DNA of 64,000 nucleotides, from positions 1 through 64,000 of the forward strand of contig CAYRMD010000013.1 of NCBI GenBank assembly GCA_964425225.1, in the 5' to 3' direction. Shown piece by piece: positions 51,280 to 60,026 of this stretch. This stretch comes from BPJU01 sp964425225. GTDB taxonomy: Bacteria; Planctomycetota; Planctomycetia; Pirellulales; Pirellulaceae. Numbering within the stretch: position 1 is the stretch's first letter; each line of letters begins with the position of its first letter. Below the pieces are notes generated by a model. The model had not been told where the DNA came from. It saw only the letters and a program-made list of their open reading frames with translations, and searched no databases. The position numbers and the translations under genes were made by a program.

Positions 51280-52380
51280 GTGAACGAGCCGATCCAGGTT
51301 CACGTGCCGCTTGGCGAACGCAGTTACCGCATTCTGATCGGTTGGGGCTGTTTGGCGGATGTTTCCCGTTTTTTGGAATCCTTCGGGTCAATCGCTCATG
51401 CGGTTATCGTCTGCGACCGTAATGTGGCGGATCGGTACGCGCAGCGTCTGGCCGAGGCGTTGCGAGCCGTGATCAGGCGTGTGGATTTGATCGAGGTGCC
51501 TCCCGGTGAAGAGAGCAAATCGGTAGCCGAGGCGGATCGATTGTGGAATAGCTTGCTGAAGCTCAGGACGGATCGGCAAAGCTGGCTTTTCGCCGTCGGC
51601 GGCGGTGTGGTAGGTGACTTAGCCGGTTTCGTGGCTGCTACTTATGCCCGCGGCATCTCACTGGTTCAAGTACCCACCACGCTCCTTGCGCAGGTTGACA
51701 GTAGCGTGGGCGGCAAAGTGGCCGTCAACTTGCCCGAGGCCAAGAACATGGTGGGTGCTTTCTGGCAGCCGCGGCTGGTGATCATCGATCCATCGACGCT
51801 CGAATCATTACCGCACCGACAATACCGAGCTGGCTTGGCCGAAGTGGTCAAGTACGGCATGATCGCCGATGCCGCGTTTTTCGAGTTCTTAGAGCAACAC
51901 GCGGCTGCTATTGTGGCGCGCCGCCCCCATGCCCTGGAAAAGATTATCTGCCGAAGCTGCCAAATCAAGGCCATGGTGGTGGGTCAGGATGAGCGTGAAC
52001 AGAGCGGACAGCGAGCGATCCTCAATTACGGTCACACGTTTGCCCATGCCCTGGAGGCCATCAGCGGTTATGGGCAATTCCTGCACGGTGAGGCGGTCGC
52101 TATCGGTATGCACTACGCGGTTCGATTGGCCGTGCGGCTAGGCATGGTCGATCCGCAAACGGCAGAGCGTCAAGATCGCTTGCTTGCTACTATGGAGTTG
52201 CCGGTCACGGCACCCGGCTTTGACCCACAAACCTGGACGGCTGCTATGCAGCATGATAAGAAAGTCGCGGCCGGCCGACTCCGCTTCGTCTTACCTCGCA
52301 GCATTGGCCATGTCGAGTTGGTGGACAACGTTCCCCAAGAGCTCGTCAGGGACATTCTTCAGCAGGATTCGGCCCAGTAG
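51280..52380 (+). CDS. aroB: 3-Dehydroquinate synthase
   Basis: AroB closes the ring of DAHP to give 3-dehydroquinate, the second step of the shikimate route, using NAD and a divalent metal. The 366-residue protein shows NAD-binding GGGVVGDLAGFVAATYARGI, DSSVGGKVAVNLPEAKNMVGAFWQP, AEVVKYGMIAD with metal-ligand residues, and the histidines of NYGHTFAHALEA and HGEAVAIGMHYA. The start is a GTG at 51280 preceded by GGGAGAG about eight bases upstream. It is followed by dprA after 153 bases in the same direction. The shikimate end product also feeds the aroH step found at 19682-20137. Confidence 0.95.
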   Translation: MNEPIQVHVPLGERSYRILIGWGCLADVSRFLESFGSIAHAVIVCDRNVADRYAQRLAEALRAVIRRVDLIEVPPGEESKSVAEADRLWNSLLKLRTDRQSWLFAVGGGVVGDLAGFVAATYARGISLVQVPTTLLAQVDSSVGGKVAVNLPEAKNMVGAFWQPRLVIIDPSTLESLPHRQYRAGLAEVVKYGMIADAAFFEFLEQHAAAIVARRPHALEKIICRSCQIKAMVVGQDEREQSGQRAILNYGHTFAHALEAISGYGQFLHGEAVAIGMHYAVRLAVRLGMVDPQTAERQDRLLATMELPVTAPGFDPQTWTAAMQHDKKVAAGRLRFVLPRSIGHVELVDNVPQELVRDILQQDSAQ

Positions 52381-52533
52381 CGTAGTCGTGCCCCACGCGG
52401 CAAACGGTGGGATCGATGGGAAGCGGTCGGCCAGACACGATTGATCTGGGGTACGCGGGTGATCTAAGATGGCCAAGTCAGCTCTGCGCGGGAAACCGTC
52501 ACACGGCTAAACGCCGCCAGAGGGTGGTTGTAG

Positions 52534-53712
52534 ATGTCGCTGAACGATGCCGGTAAGTGCATTCCGGCAACGGTGCATTTCCCCATGCGATTGGCTCTCG
52601 TTCCGGGGATCGGTCCGAAAAGTTACCGGATGCTTCTCCAGCGATTCGGAAGCGCGGAGCGCGTCTTTCGGGCTTCCTATCGGGAACTTTTGGCAATACC
52701 CGGAATCGGAAACACGTTGGCTCGTCGCATTCAAGACGCTGCCCATCGAGCTAGTGAGCAGCGGGTGTTAGAACTGTGCCAGAGCCATAACATAAAATGG
52801 GTCTTCCTCGGGGATCCACACTACCCACGGCTGTTGTCGGAATTGCAAGATGCGCCGGTGTTGTTGTTTTACCGGGGGCAATTCCAAGTCCAGCACCATC
52901 GCGCAGTGGCCATCGTTGGCACTCGTTATCCGACGGCTTACGGACTGCGGCAAGCCGACCGGTTGGCACGGCAACTGGTCGAGGCTGGATACACGATCGT
53001 CAGTGGTTTAGCACGAGGTATCGATGGTGCTGCCCATCGAGCGGCCTTAGCAGCCGGAGGAAACACGATCGCTGTCTTGGGCGGTGGCCTGCTGGAACTC
53101 TATCCAGCCGAACATCGCATGCTCGCCGACCAAATCGCCGCTCATGGGGTACTCCTCAGCGAATTGCCTCCCGACCATCCTCCGCGAAGTGGGAATTTCC
53201 CGCAGCGCAATCGCATCATTTCCGGCCTGAGCCTGGGTGTGGTTGTGATCGAAGCAGGAATCCATTCCGGCGCCCTCATCACGGCCCACCACGCCGCGGA
53301 TCAAGGTCGTGAAGTGTTCGCCGTACCGGGCTCGGTGGAAAACCCGACGGCACGCGGCTGCCACCAACTGATTCGCGAAGGGGCGAAGCTGGTCGAGTCG
53401 GTACATGACATTCTCGAAGAATTGGATGCCCTGATTTGCCTCGTCGAATCGACTGCCGTGCTGAACCAATCAAATGTAGGCACCGACCCACCCAATTCTC
53501 CGGCAATGGACCCTGCTGTAACACTCACTCCCAGCGAGCAACGTCTTTGGTGCGCTATTGACCCCAATGGGTCGCTGCTCGATGAGCTGATTGCCACAAG
53601 TGGGCTAACACCTCGGGAAACACTCATTGCACTGGTGCAATTGGAGCTCAAACACCTGGTGCGCCGCGTAGGTGGAGCCATGATTGTGCGTAGCCATGGC
53701 ACGAGGCGGTGA
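52534..53712 (+). CDS. dprA: DNA processing protein DprA
   Basis: DprA binds incoming single-stranded DNA in transformation and loads RecA. The 392-residue protein starts with a helix-hairpin-helix region (GIGPKSYRMLLQRFGSAERVF and LLAIPGIGNTLARRI), then the Rossmann-like core with AVAIVGTRYPTAYGLRQADRLARQL, GLARGIDGAAHRAAL, GNTIAVLGGGLLELYPAEHRML, and PQRNRIISGLSLGVVVIEAGIHSGALITAHHAADQGREVFAVPGS, all family signatures. A C-terminal winged-helix region (residues 330-390) is present. AGGG precedes the ATG. No other competence gene is adjacent. Confidence 0.93.
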   Translation: MSLNDAGKCIPATVHFPMRLALVPGIGPKSYRMLLQRFGSAERVFRASYRELLAIPGIGNTLARRIQDAAHRASEQRVLELCQSHNIKWVFLGDPHYPRLLSELQDAPVLLFYRGQFQVQHHRAVAIVGTRYPTAYGLRQADRLARQLVEAGYTIVSGLARGIDGAAHRAALAAGGNTIAVLGGGLLELYPAEHRMLADQIAAHGVLLSELPPDHPPRSGNFPQRNRIISGLSLGVVVIEAGIHSGALITAHHAADQGREVFAVPGSVENPTARGCHQLIREGAKLVESVHDILEELDALICLVESTAVLNQSNVGTDPPNSPAMDPAVTLTPSEQRLWCAIDPNGSLLDELIATSGLTPRETLIALVQLELKHLVRRVGGAMIVRSHGTRR

Positions 53713-53881
53713 ACAGCGCGAGTGTCCACCCCAATTCGCGCACGTCCGTAATCCGTTACCGTGCTTGGGCCAGAGAAGATCTGACGTGAACGTACGAAAA
53801 AAGAAAGCTCGCTCACTTGATGGAACGGGCTTCTTCTTAGGCAAGATCTAGCCGCGGGTAGGCCGCGCCCTTTGGGCCCTA

Positions 53882-54310
53882 TTACGGGGTTTCCCTGCTG
53901 GCAGTAGCGTTAGCCAAGTCGGCGTGCCAAACCCAACCATTGAGCTGTTTTCCATCCACCTCGATCTGACCACCGACCCAGCCGTTAATGACTTTCAGTA
54001 CTTTGAACTGGGTACCTTTCGGTAGCGTGCCTAATAGCTCGCGCCCCAGCATGACGCGTGCCCCATCCTTAGCCGCCGCTACTAGATCTCCCGGTTTGAC
54101 GCCGATCGGCTCGTACGAAAAACTCCGGTATCCTTCGCGCTCCACTGTGCTCGGGCGAACCGCATTCCGTTCCGTCGTCGTGCGCCGGCCGAATCCGGGC
54201 CCAAAGTCTCCTCGGATTTTTGCACCGGCATCCCGCTGCGCCCAACCCTCGATCGCCAACCATCCGACCAATAACGCCACAATTGCCACCCACGCTACAT
54301 GCTTTTTCAT
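53882..54310 (-). CDS. Secreted SH3-like domain protein
   Basis: The 142-residue product begins with a signal peptide, MKKHVAWVAIVALLVGWLAIEGWAQ. The C-terminal third has a bacterial-SH3-like pattern: VKPGDLVAAAKDGARVMLGRELLGTLPKGTQFKVLKVINGWVGGQIEVDGKQLNGWVWHADL. Such domains bind peptidoglycan or peptides; the role is unknown. The ATG at 54310 is chosen for GGGAGGG six bases upstream and a standard signal peptide; the longer frame to 54364 lacks both. It is convergent with dprA. Confidence 0.75.
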   Translation of the reverse strand: MKKHVAWVAIVALLVGWLAIEGWAQRDAGAKIRGDFGPGFGRRTTTERNAVRPSTVEREGYRSFSYEPIGVKPGDLVAAAKDGARVMLGRELLGTLPKGTQFKVLKVINGWVGGQIEVDGKQLNGWVWHADLANATASRETP

Positions 54311-54868
54311 ATCATACCCTCCCGACTTGTCGCCACCAACTTGGGACGAGACGACGTGGTTCACACTTCTGCCAGCCCCGTTGCTCCACTTGTTATTTTA
54401 CACGGCCCCGGTTGCGATTTTCACCAGCGCTAATTGATTTTTTGTTTGTTAATTAGCCCCTCGAAAACGACTAACCGAGTGCCTCTCGTATTCCCATCAG
54501 ACATTATTCGTCTCTCGATGCTTTTTCGGCCGCTGGACCTTTGTGACATACGAGCTAGCAATTCCTAGTCTAACTCTGGCTGACATTAGAGCAATTGTCG
54601 TGCCGCGGCGGCAAATCTCTAACACGCCTCGGAGGGATTTTGCTCTCGAGGATTGACGACTTGGAAGGCAACGGGTGCTTAGTCTTTGAGCAATCCGTGG
54701 AGCCCCACACGAAACCCTAAAGAAACCACCTAGCGTAATCTCTTGCCACGAAATCGGTTATAGCATTGCGCGAAAACCAGGTTACCCAACTGGCACACGG
54801 TGTGTATTACTGCGCGGCTAGGCAGTTTGGCATCGGACCTGAATCGCGAGTCGGGAGTGGTGCGAAGC
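54311..54868. other. 558-base gene-free interval
   Basis: I see no gene, hairpin or repeat copy I can support. The reading frame at 54800 extends before the start I choose but without a signal sequence, so it is probably not coding. Confidence 0.4.
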
Positions 54869-55801
54869 ATGGTCAGGCCGCTTCGTTTAAGAACTTTGTG
54901 TCAGCTTGGCTGCCCGGTCAATTCGTCATGGTGGTGGAACCGGTGGGTCAGGTGGCTGGTGTGCATGGGCGCTATAGCCTGGTCGCCAGGCCTTAGTGCT
55001 CAGACCTGTCAATGTCAATGCTGCCCGAGGTGTTCGCGCACGGTAGCGTCCTCGCAACAGTTTGTCGTCTATTCGTATCCCACTGGGCCTTCAGCTCAGC
55101 ACGTCCTGGACACGGTAGAAGAGATGTATGAGCAGATTTGTCGCCGGTTGTTTGGGCCTGAGTGCCCGCGCACTTGCGATGCGCCGTGCTCCATCGTATT
55201 GCACGGTACCCGAGATAGTTATGCTCGAGCTGTTCCGAATAGTCTTGGATCGGTGGGAAGTACATGGATCAAGATGACCGGTGGCAAGATCGTAGAGCGC
55301 CGTATCGACTTGTTAGTCGACGGAAATGGTCCGAGCGCACTGGCACATGAGCTTACGCATTTAGCTTTAGCCGGGTATTGGAATGGTACTCGGCCACCGC
55401 GTTGGTTGGATGAGGGTTTGGCGTTGTTGGCTGACGGAGATGAAAAACAGAAGAGGCATTGGGTGGACGGTGCTACAGCGATCGAATTCGGCTGCGCCTT
55501 GCGACTACGCGTCCTGCTTGATGGAAGCCGCGTCGTAAGTCGCGAACAAATGCCGACCTTTTATGGGCAGAGCCTGTCGCTAGTTGCTTTCTTACTCGAC
55601 CATAGTACTACCCCTCGACAACTTATCGAGTTTGCCTCGCGTGCTGAACAGATTGGTTATGATCGAGCGCTTTATGAGTGTTACGGGATCGAAAATATTG
55701 AGACGCTCGAAGCAGCCTGGCTGGCCTATTTGAAAAATAAAACGGCAACAGATGTTTCGATAGCCTCAGCAGTCGCCCCTTCGCAATCGAGCGCCGAATG
55801 A
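54869..55801 (+). CDS. Secreted gluzincin-like (HExxH) protein, second
   Basis: About 310 residues with an N-terminal hydrophobic export signal (RWLVCMGAIAWSPGLSAQ) and a cysteine cluster just after it (CQCQCCPRC, then ECPRTCDAPC), so disulfides are likely outside the cytoplasm. The zinc motif HELTH at residues 160-164 follows GPSALA, and PRWLDEGLALLADG gives the downstream acid E182. This is the same peptidase-MA-like arrangement as the gene at 4872-6242, though the rest is unalike. The ATG at 54869 has GGAG 11 bases upstream; the frame is open to 54800 but without a signal. It stands alone. Confidence 0.72.
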   Translation: MVRPLRLRTLCQLGCPVNSSWWWNRWVRWLVCMGAIAWSPGLSAQTCQCQCCPRCSRTVASSQQFVVYSYPTGPSAQHVLDTVEEMYEQICRRLFGPECPRTCDAPCSIVLHGTRDSYARAVPNSLGSVGSTWIKMTGGKIVERRIDLLVDGNGPSALAHELTHLALAGYWNGTRPPRWLDEGLALLADGDEKQKRHWVDGATAIEFGCALRLRVLLDGSRVVSREQMPTFYGQSLSLVAFLLDHSTTPRQLIEFASRAEQIGYDRALYECYGIENIETLEAAWLAYLKNKTATDVSIASAVAPSQSSAE

Positions 55802-55904
55802 TCGATCGCGTTCGTGCGCAGTAGCCCATAAGTGGGTTACACCGCCATCGAACGAATCCCTCTTTGAGTGCCTTCTTAGCCCTGAAAGGAGCAAAGGATT
55901 AAGC

Positions 55905-56180
55905 GGCTTTCTGTGTGTGCACTTCGATTGTAGGTGGGATCATGAAGTAAACGGCGGGTCCTGACGGAAGTTTGCCTGTTTTCCGCGGCAAGAATGGAAA
56001 CGAGGTAACTGTTTTAAGTCGATGAAATGGTTAGGTCATTTGCTGGGTTTGGCGTAGGTGTGCTTTTTTCGGCCTAACCCAATGTGAGCCGCTGCGGGTG
56101 CGTCTTGGCAAAGGCGCTGCGTCAAGTGAGGGCTCGACAGAACCGCAACCGTAAGGGACCGGCCAATGCAACGCAAAGGC
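55905..56180 (+). repeat. Long intergenic repeat R1, copy 2
   Basis: Related to 35370-35650 over about 280 bases in the same order: ATTGTAGGTG, GAAGTTTGCCTGTTTTCCGC, GGTCATTT, CCCAATGTGAGCCGCTGCGGGTGC, GGCGCTGCGTC and GCAACCGTAAGGGACCGGCCAAT. It is followed directly by a fold-back element, as copy 1 is. Alignment is by eye. Confidence 0.7.
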
Positions 56181-56260
56181 GCTACGGCGCACAGGCGCAA
56201 GGCAGACTGCATGTACCGTCATTTTGATGGCCTACGTGAAGCGCGACGTCTTTGCGTATC
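56167..56260. repeat. Fold-back element, inverted arms, copy 3
   Basis: Left arm TGCAACGCAAAGGCGC at 56167-56182; inverted right arm GCGCGACGTCTTTGCGTATC at 56241-56260. The match is weaker than at 49972-50062 and the loop also holds GGCGCAAGGC. Confidence 0.55.
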
Positions 56261-56449
56261 CCAATTCGTTCAAAGCCTACGTGTAATTGTCTGTCTGTAA
56301 TTGTCTGTACGCCAATCCGTGCAGAACTGGCGGTTGTGCAGGACGCTCGGCTTTGAGCAACGTTGACCGTCGAGCAACGTATCGAAGTAACTGTTATGGT
56401 GGACCGATCGCGCGGTGGCGCTCAACGGTTACCTAAACCACTAGCCCTC

Positions 56450-57085
56450 GGCGCCGATTCCCCTTCGGAAAGCTCCCGTGCAGTGACTTGGTAGCGGTTC
56501 TTTTGCTCGCGTCTTACAACATGTTGTTGGGCTTTGGCCGCTAGCGATTATCTACGCCGATAAGCAGCACCGCCTGTCAGCAATCTCGATAGTAAAGAGG
56601 TTTCCAACTGCCCGTGTCCAACAGCGTCGGCATCGTGCACCACGGGGGGCAAGGTGTTTTAAACCACCGTAACCGTGCCAGCAAAACGTTCCATACATAA
56701 GTATGTCGATAATCATAGTAGTAAATCAAAGAGGGTGGCACCGAGCCGGGGGACGGGCTCCGCCACCCCAGGGACAGGCACCGAGATCATTTTTTTTGGT
56801 AATTTGCGACAACTAAAAAGATCACAGAAACAAGACGCATCGACTATTTTAGTAATTTAGGAAGAGCAGTGATATTGGAGAAACTTTCAGCCTGTTCCAC
56901 AGTAAGGTGACGAAAACCGCCATTGTCCGGATAGGTTAGCGAACGAGGGCCCAGATGGTTTCAGTCGTTCTCCAAGGCTGCTTGGGGTTGTTCGACGCTG
57001 TCGTTCGGAACACGTTGTTTTGCGCGTTTTGCTAGCCCCAGATTCGGCCCGCGACGTGACTGGCCTTTGGCGCACTTTGCGATCG
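56450..57085. repeat. Degenerate long intergenic repeat, copy B
   Basis: Counterpart of 28880-29490. CCTTCGGAAAGCT...GGTAGCGGT near 56463-56495, the G-rich element at 56733-56791, and CTGTCGTTCGGAACACG near 56998-57014 with TTGCTAG and GCGACGTGACTGGC after it keep the order and near-equal spacing of copy A. The segments between are only loosely similar. Confidence 0.5.
56733..56791. repeat. G-rich REP-like hairpin, copy B
   Basis: GAGGGTGGCACCGAGCCGGGGGACGGGCTCCGCCACCCC can fold on itself (GGTGGC...GAGCC with GGGCTC...GCCACC), followed by a GGGACAGGC unit. The same start is at 29150-29206. Confidence 0.55.
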
Positions 57086-57616
57086 TGACTGTAAGTACGT
57101 GTATCATCGGAGCAGCATGTGCACTAATTCGGGCGTTTTTCGGAGAGCCTACGGCGTAAGTACATCTTTCCCCGGCGGTGGCGCCCTCAACTTGGTGCAC
57201 CCGGGGAACGCACGACGTGTAGGAGCCGATTCACAAGCCGACCCGGTGAAAGAACCTGACCCGATTCGCAAAGTGCCGCTCGCTTACGGTCGCGGCTCGG
57301 TCGAGATAGCGATGTTCGCAAGCGTTAGGTTCAAGTCCATGTAATCGCTAGCTGCGTTACCGTTGCGTCCCAACTACAATCGAAATGCGCACACCGCTCG
57401 GTGCCCGGATGGGCTCGCACTCGATTAAGCCTACTGGGAATTGAGGGCTGTCACCTCAGAAAGCGTTCTATGTGAAACAGCTTTGAGGGTCGGGGCAGCC
57501 ATTCGGCTTACGAAGGCTGTAGCGTTTTTGCCGAAAAAGCACTAGGTTCGAAATGCCGGAAGTCGATACCTTTGCTGGAAAAGCCGTATTAGCCAGTCTA
57601 GTTCTTTATTGGACGC

Positions 57617-59050
57617 GTGTCCGTGTTACAACGGCGTCATTGGGTCAATTTGGTTATTATTAGTGCCCTGCTAGGAAGTGCTGGGTGCCGGTGTGGGCTT
57701 CCGGAGGCAGCGCCGAACTATCGGCGCGTCGATTGGGCACTGCAGCGGGCTTCGATGGCCGACTATTCGACAAACGAAGCTCTTCCGCCGGCTCCGGATC
57801 CGTTTTGGTTGACGGCGCAACCTGTCGAGGCTTTTCTCGACCGGGCCTTAGCGCAGAATCCTGCCATTCATGCGGCCCAGCAGCGTCTGGAAGCTGCCGC
57901 TGCACAGCTCGCACAGGCTGGCAGCCTTGACGATCCGATGCTCGCGGTAAACGGCTGGCCGTTTTTTCCCAACGTACCCCAGACGGCAGCAGGTGTCATG
58001 ACTGCTGAGATTATGGTCGAACAGCGGATTCCGTGGTTGGCAAAGTTAGAAGCTCGCGTGGCAGCATCGGTCCAGGAACTGGAAGCAGCTCGCGCGCAAC
58101 GTGCGGCTGTCGAACTAGAAGTGGTCGAGCAGGTCAAACGAACCTATTACCAACTTTATGCCACACAGCGTATTTCGCAGATTCTCCAAACCGATCGGCG
58201 AACCCTCGAGTCGCTCCGTGATCTGGCGCTGGCTCGCTATCGTGCTAATCAAGCAACCCAGCAGGAGGTGCTGCGCATGGAAGCTGAGTTGGATCAGATT
58301 GACATACAGCTGGCTGGATGGGTCAAAGAGCGCCAGTCGGCGCAAGCTGAGCTGGCGCGCTTGCTCCACCTATCCCCCGACACGCCCTTCGTTGCAGCCG
58401 ACCCGCTCGATGAGGAATCCGATCTTACGAGTCTGGATCAGCTCTACCAACGTGCTCTGGAGTTACGCCCCGAATTACATGCGCAGCTTGCGGAAGTGCA
58501 AAAGGAACGCTACCGCGTGGAATTGGCCCGACTTGATTATCTACCCGAGCCGAGTTTTCGCGCTGGGTGGGCCGAAATGACCACACGCCGCTCTCTATCG
58601 CCCGTGGCAGATGGCCTGGATATGGTGACCATCGGAGTGTCCGTTAACTTGCCTATTTATCGAGGTCGATTAGACTCGGCCGTACGCGAGGCTCAGGCCA
58701 ATGTGGTATGGGCCGCGCGACAATACGACCGATTGAGGGATGAAACGCTCCGCGACATCAAACAACGGTTTGTGGAAATCGAAACCCAGCGTCAGATCCT
58801 TCAACTGCTCCGAACTGGGATCCTGCCCAAAACCGAGCAAGCCTATCAGGTAGCAGTTCAAGGCTATCAGGTCGGCACGGTTAGCTTTGCCGACCTGCTG
58901 GCGGTGTTTCGCGAACTGCTTGCTTATCGGGTCGCTTTGGTCCAGACCGAAAGTCAATACCGTCAAACGCTGGCGTCGCTGGAACGCCTGGTGGGCGGAC
59001 TGCTTGCTGAGCAAGACCGCCACGCGGACGACTCGGGAGCTGCCCCATGA
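57617..59050 (+). CDS. TolC-like outer-membrane efflux lipoprotein
   Basis: The 477-residue protein has a signal peptide with lipobox GSAGC (C24), so it is lipid-anchored to the outer membrane. Two repeats of the outer-membrane efflux family are seen: QRLEAAAAQLAQAGSLDDPMLAVNGWPF with long alpha-hairpin helices, and GVSVNLPIYRGRLDSAVREAQANVVWAARQYDRLRDETLRDIKQRFVEIETQ. It resembles heavy-metal RND outer factors (CusC or CzcC type). No fusion protein or inner-membrane pump gene is next to it, unlike the usual operon. The start at 57617 is a GTG with a weak ribosome site. The next small lipoprotein gene overlaps it by four bases. Confidence 0.85.
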   Translation: MSVLQRRHWVNLVIISALLGSAGCRCGLPEAAPNYRRVDWALQRASMADYSTNEALPPAPDPFWLTAQPVEAFLDRALAQNPAIHAAQQRLEAAAAQLAQAGSLDDPMLAVNGWPFFPNVPQTAAGVMTAEIMVEQRIPWLAKLEARVAASVQELEAARAQRAAVELEVVEQVKRTYYQLYATQRISQILQTDRRTLESLRDLALARYRANQATQQEVLRMEAELDQIDIQLAGWVKERQSAQAELARLLHLSPDTPFVAADPLDEESDLTSLDQLYQRALELRPELHAQLAEVQKERYRVELARLDYLPEPSFRAGWAEMTTRRSLSPVADGLDMVTIGVSVNLPIYRGRLDSAVREAQANVVWAARQYDRLRDETLRDIKQRFVEIETQRQILQLLRTGILPKTEQAYQVAVQGYQVGTVSFADLLAVFRELLAYRVALVQTESQYRQTLASLERLVGGLLAEQDRHADDSGAAP

Positions 59051-59247
59051 AGCGAAATATCTGGTGGATCCTTTTCCCGGCTGTGCTTCTATTGGCAGCG
59101 GCAAGCGGTTGCGCGGGTCTCCATGGGTTGTATTCGATCGGCGCGCACGAGTGCCACTACTGCCCTGCCTCACCTCTGCCGTACCACGAGTTTTGCCCAT
59201 TACCATGTCGCTATTATCCGACTCACAGTAAAGTGTTCGAAAAATAG
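59047..59247 (+). CDS. Small cysteine-rich lipoprotein
   Basis: A 66-residue lipoprotein: signal peptide MKRNIWWILFPAVLLLAAASGC with lipobox ASGC, then a short cysteine- and proline-rich tail (HECHYCPASPLPYHEFCPLPC). Its ATG lies inside the TGA of the efflux gene (ATGA), which shows coupled translation and makes the gene credible despite its size. The H/C pattern could bind copper or another metal, fitting the metal-efflux neighbour; that is inference only. Confidence 0.75.
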   Translation: MKRNIWWILFPAVLLLAAASGCAGLHGLYSIGAHECHYCPASPLPYHEFCPLPCRYYPTHSKVFEK

Positions 59248-60026
59248 AAACGCAAAAGCGTAACGGAGACAGTCTGAATTAGACGTCCTTCTAGCTTTTT
59301 CCGCGCAGTGTGTGCGTCTTACTGGTAGGTACGACATGGCTGTAACCGCCTTGGCTATCAACCGGGTTCTCCCTATCGCTTCCGAAGTTGGATACCTCTG
59401 CAGAGCCGCAACGATTAGGGAGCGTCAGAATAAGTCAACTCAAAAGCGCAATAGCCCAGGGGCGCAACGAAGACAAGAAGACAAGAGGTACATTCTTTCG
59501 TGGCCGGTGGTGTGTACGCTGCAGTTTTGCGCCACAGAGACACACAGGGGCACGGCGGAACGGGAACCGCCGCATGGAGCGTATCGCCAGCAAGAGACGC
59601 CGTCGAGCGAACATTTTGCAGGGTAGTCGGTTGATCAGAGTTTCCTTAAATCGCCTTGCGCCTCTGCGTCTTTGTACCTTCCCGTTGAATCTTTTTGCGT
59701 CTTAGCGCCTTTGCGTTGTCTGCTTCTGTTCGGCAAGGCGCTTCCCACAGCAGGACCCGAGCGAAATCGACTCGGATCGTACTTTTTTCGATAACCCGTC
59801 CGGCGCTAGCAGCCTGACCGGTGGACGGATGCTCCGCCGGAAGTTAACCGGGTTTCAACACACCGAACGTGGTTGCGTGCGGTGCCGAAACTTCGCCGAA
59901 ACGACGGAGGTATTTTTTGAAAGAAGCGGCTTCGTGCGGTAAAAAGCACTAGGGAGCGGCCATATGCAGTTTCTGATGAAGCGATAAAACAGGGCATCGG
60001 CAAATCACCGCTGGGGAGAAAACGAT
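59248..60026. other. Gene-free interval filled with repeat arms
   Basis: No gene is supported. It carries AACGCAAAAGCG arms at 59249-59266 and 59439-59470, then inverted arms at 59652-59674 and 59685-59720, so much of 59249-59720 is fold-back element. The remaining 300 bases up to the next start show nothing I recognise. Confidence 0.55.
59249..59720. repeat. Fold-back element cluster, copy 4
   Basis: Left-oriented arms AAACGCAAAAGCGTAACGGA (near 59249) and CAAAAGCGCAATAGCCCAGG (near 59441) face right-oriented arms CGCCTTGCGCCTCTGCGTCT (59652) and TTTTGCGTCTTAGCGCCTTT (59692-59711), then GCGTTGTC. It seems to be two nested fold-backs rather than one. Confidence 0.6.

Larger units (their letters stand above)
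55802..57616. other. Repeat-bearing gene-free island B
   Basis: 1.8 kb without a supportable gene. From left to right it holds the second copy of R1 (55905-56180), a fold-back element (56167-56260), the second copy of the degenerate long block (56450-57085) with its G-rich element (56733-56791), and a GCCGCTCGC-TTACG-GTCGCGGC palindrome near 57271-57298. The ORFs in it are short and unlike known families. Confidence 0.6.

Noticed and set aside
7421..54600. Shared 14-mer TAGAGCAATTGTCG at 7421 and 54587
   Set aside because: In 64 kb several such 14-base matches are expected by chance, and the flanks are unlike.
57320..57345. GGTTCAAGTCC resembling a tRNA T-arm
   Set aside because: The flanking bases do not pair and no acceptor, D or anticodon stem is present.
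57535..59953. Shared AAAAAGCACTAGG about 70 bases before the genes at 57617 and 60027
   Set aside because: A 13-base match of this kind is expected by chance many times in this window; flanks do not align and no promoter box is shared.
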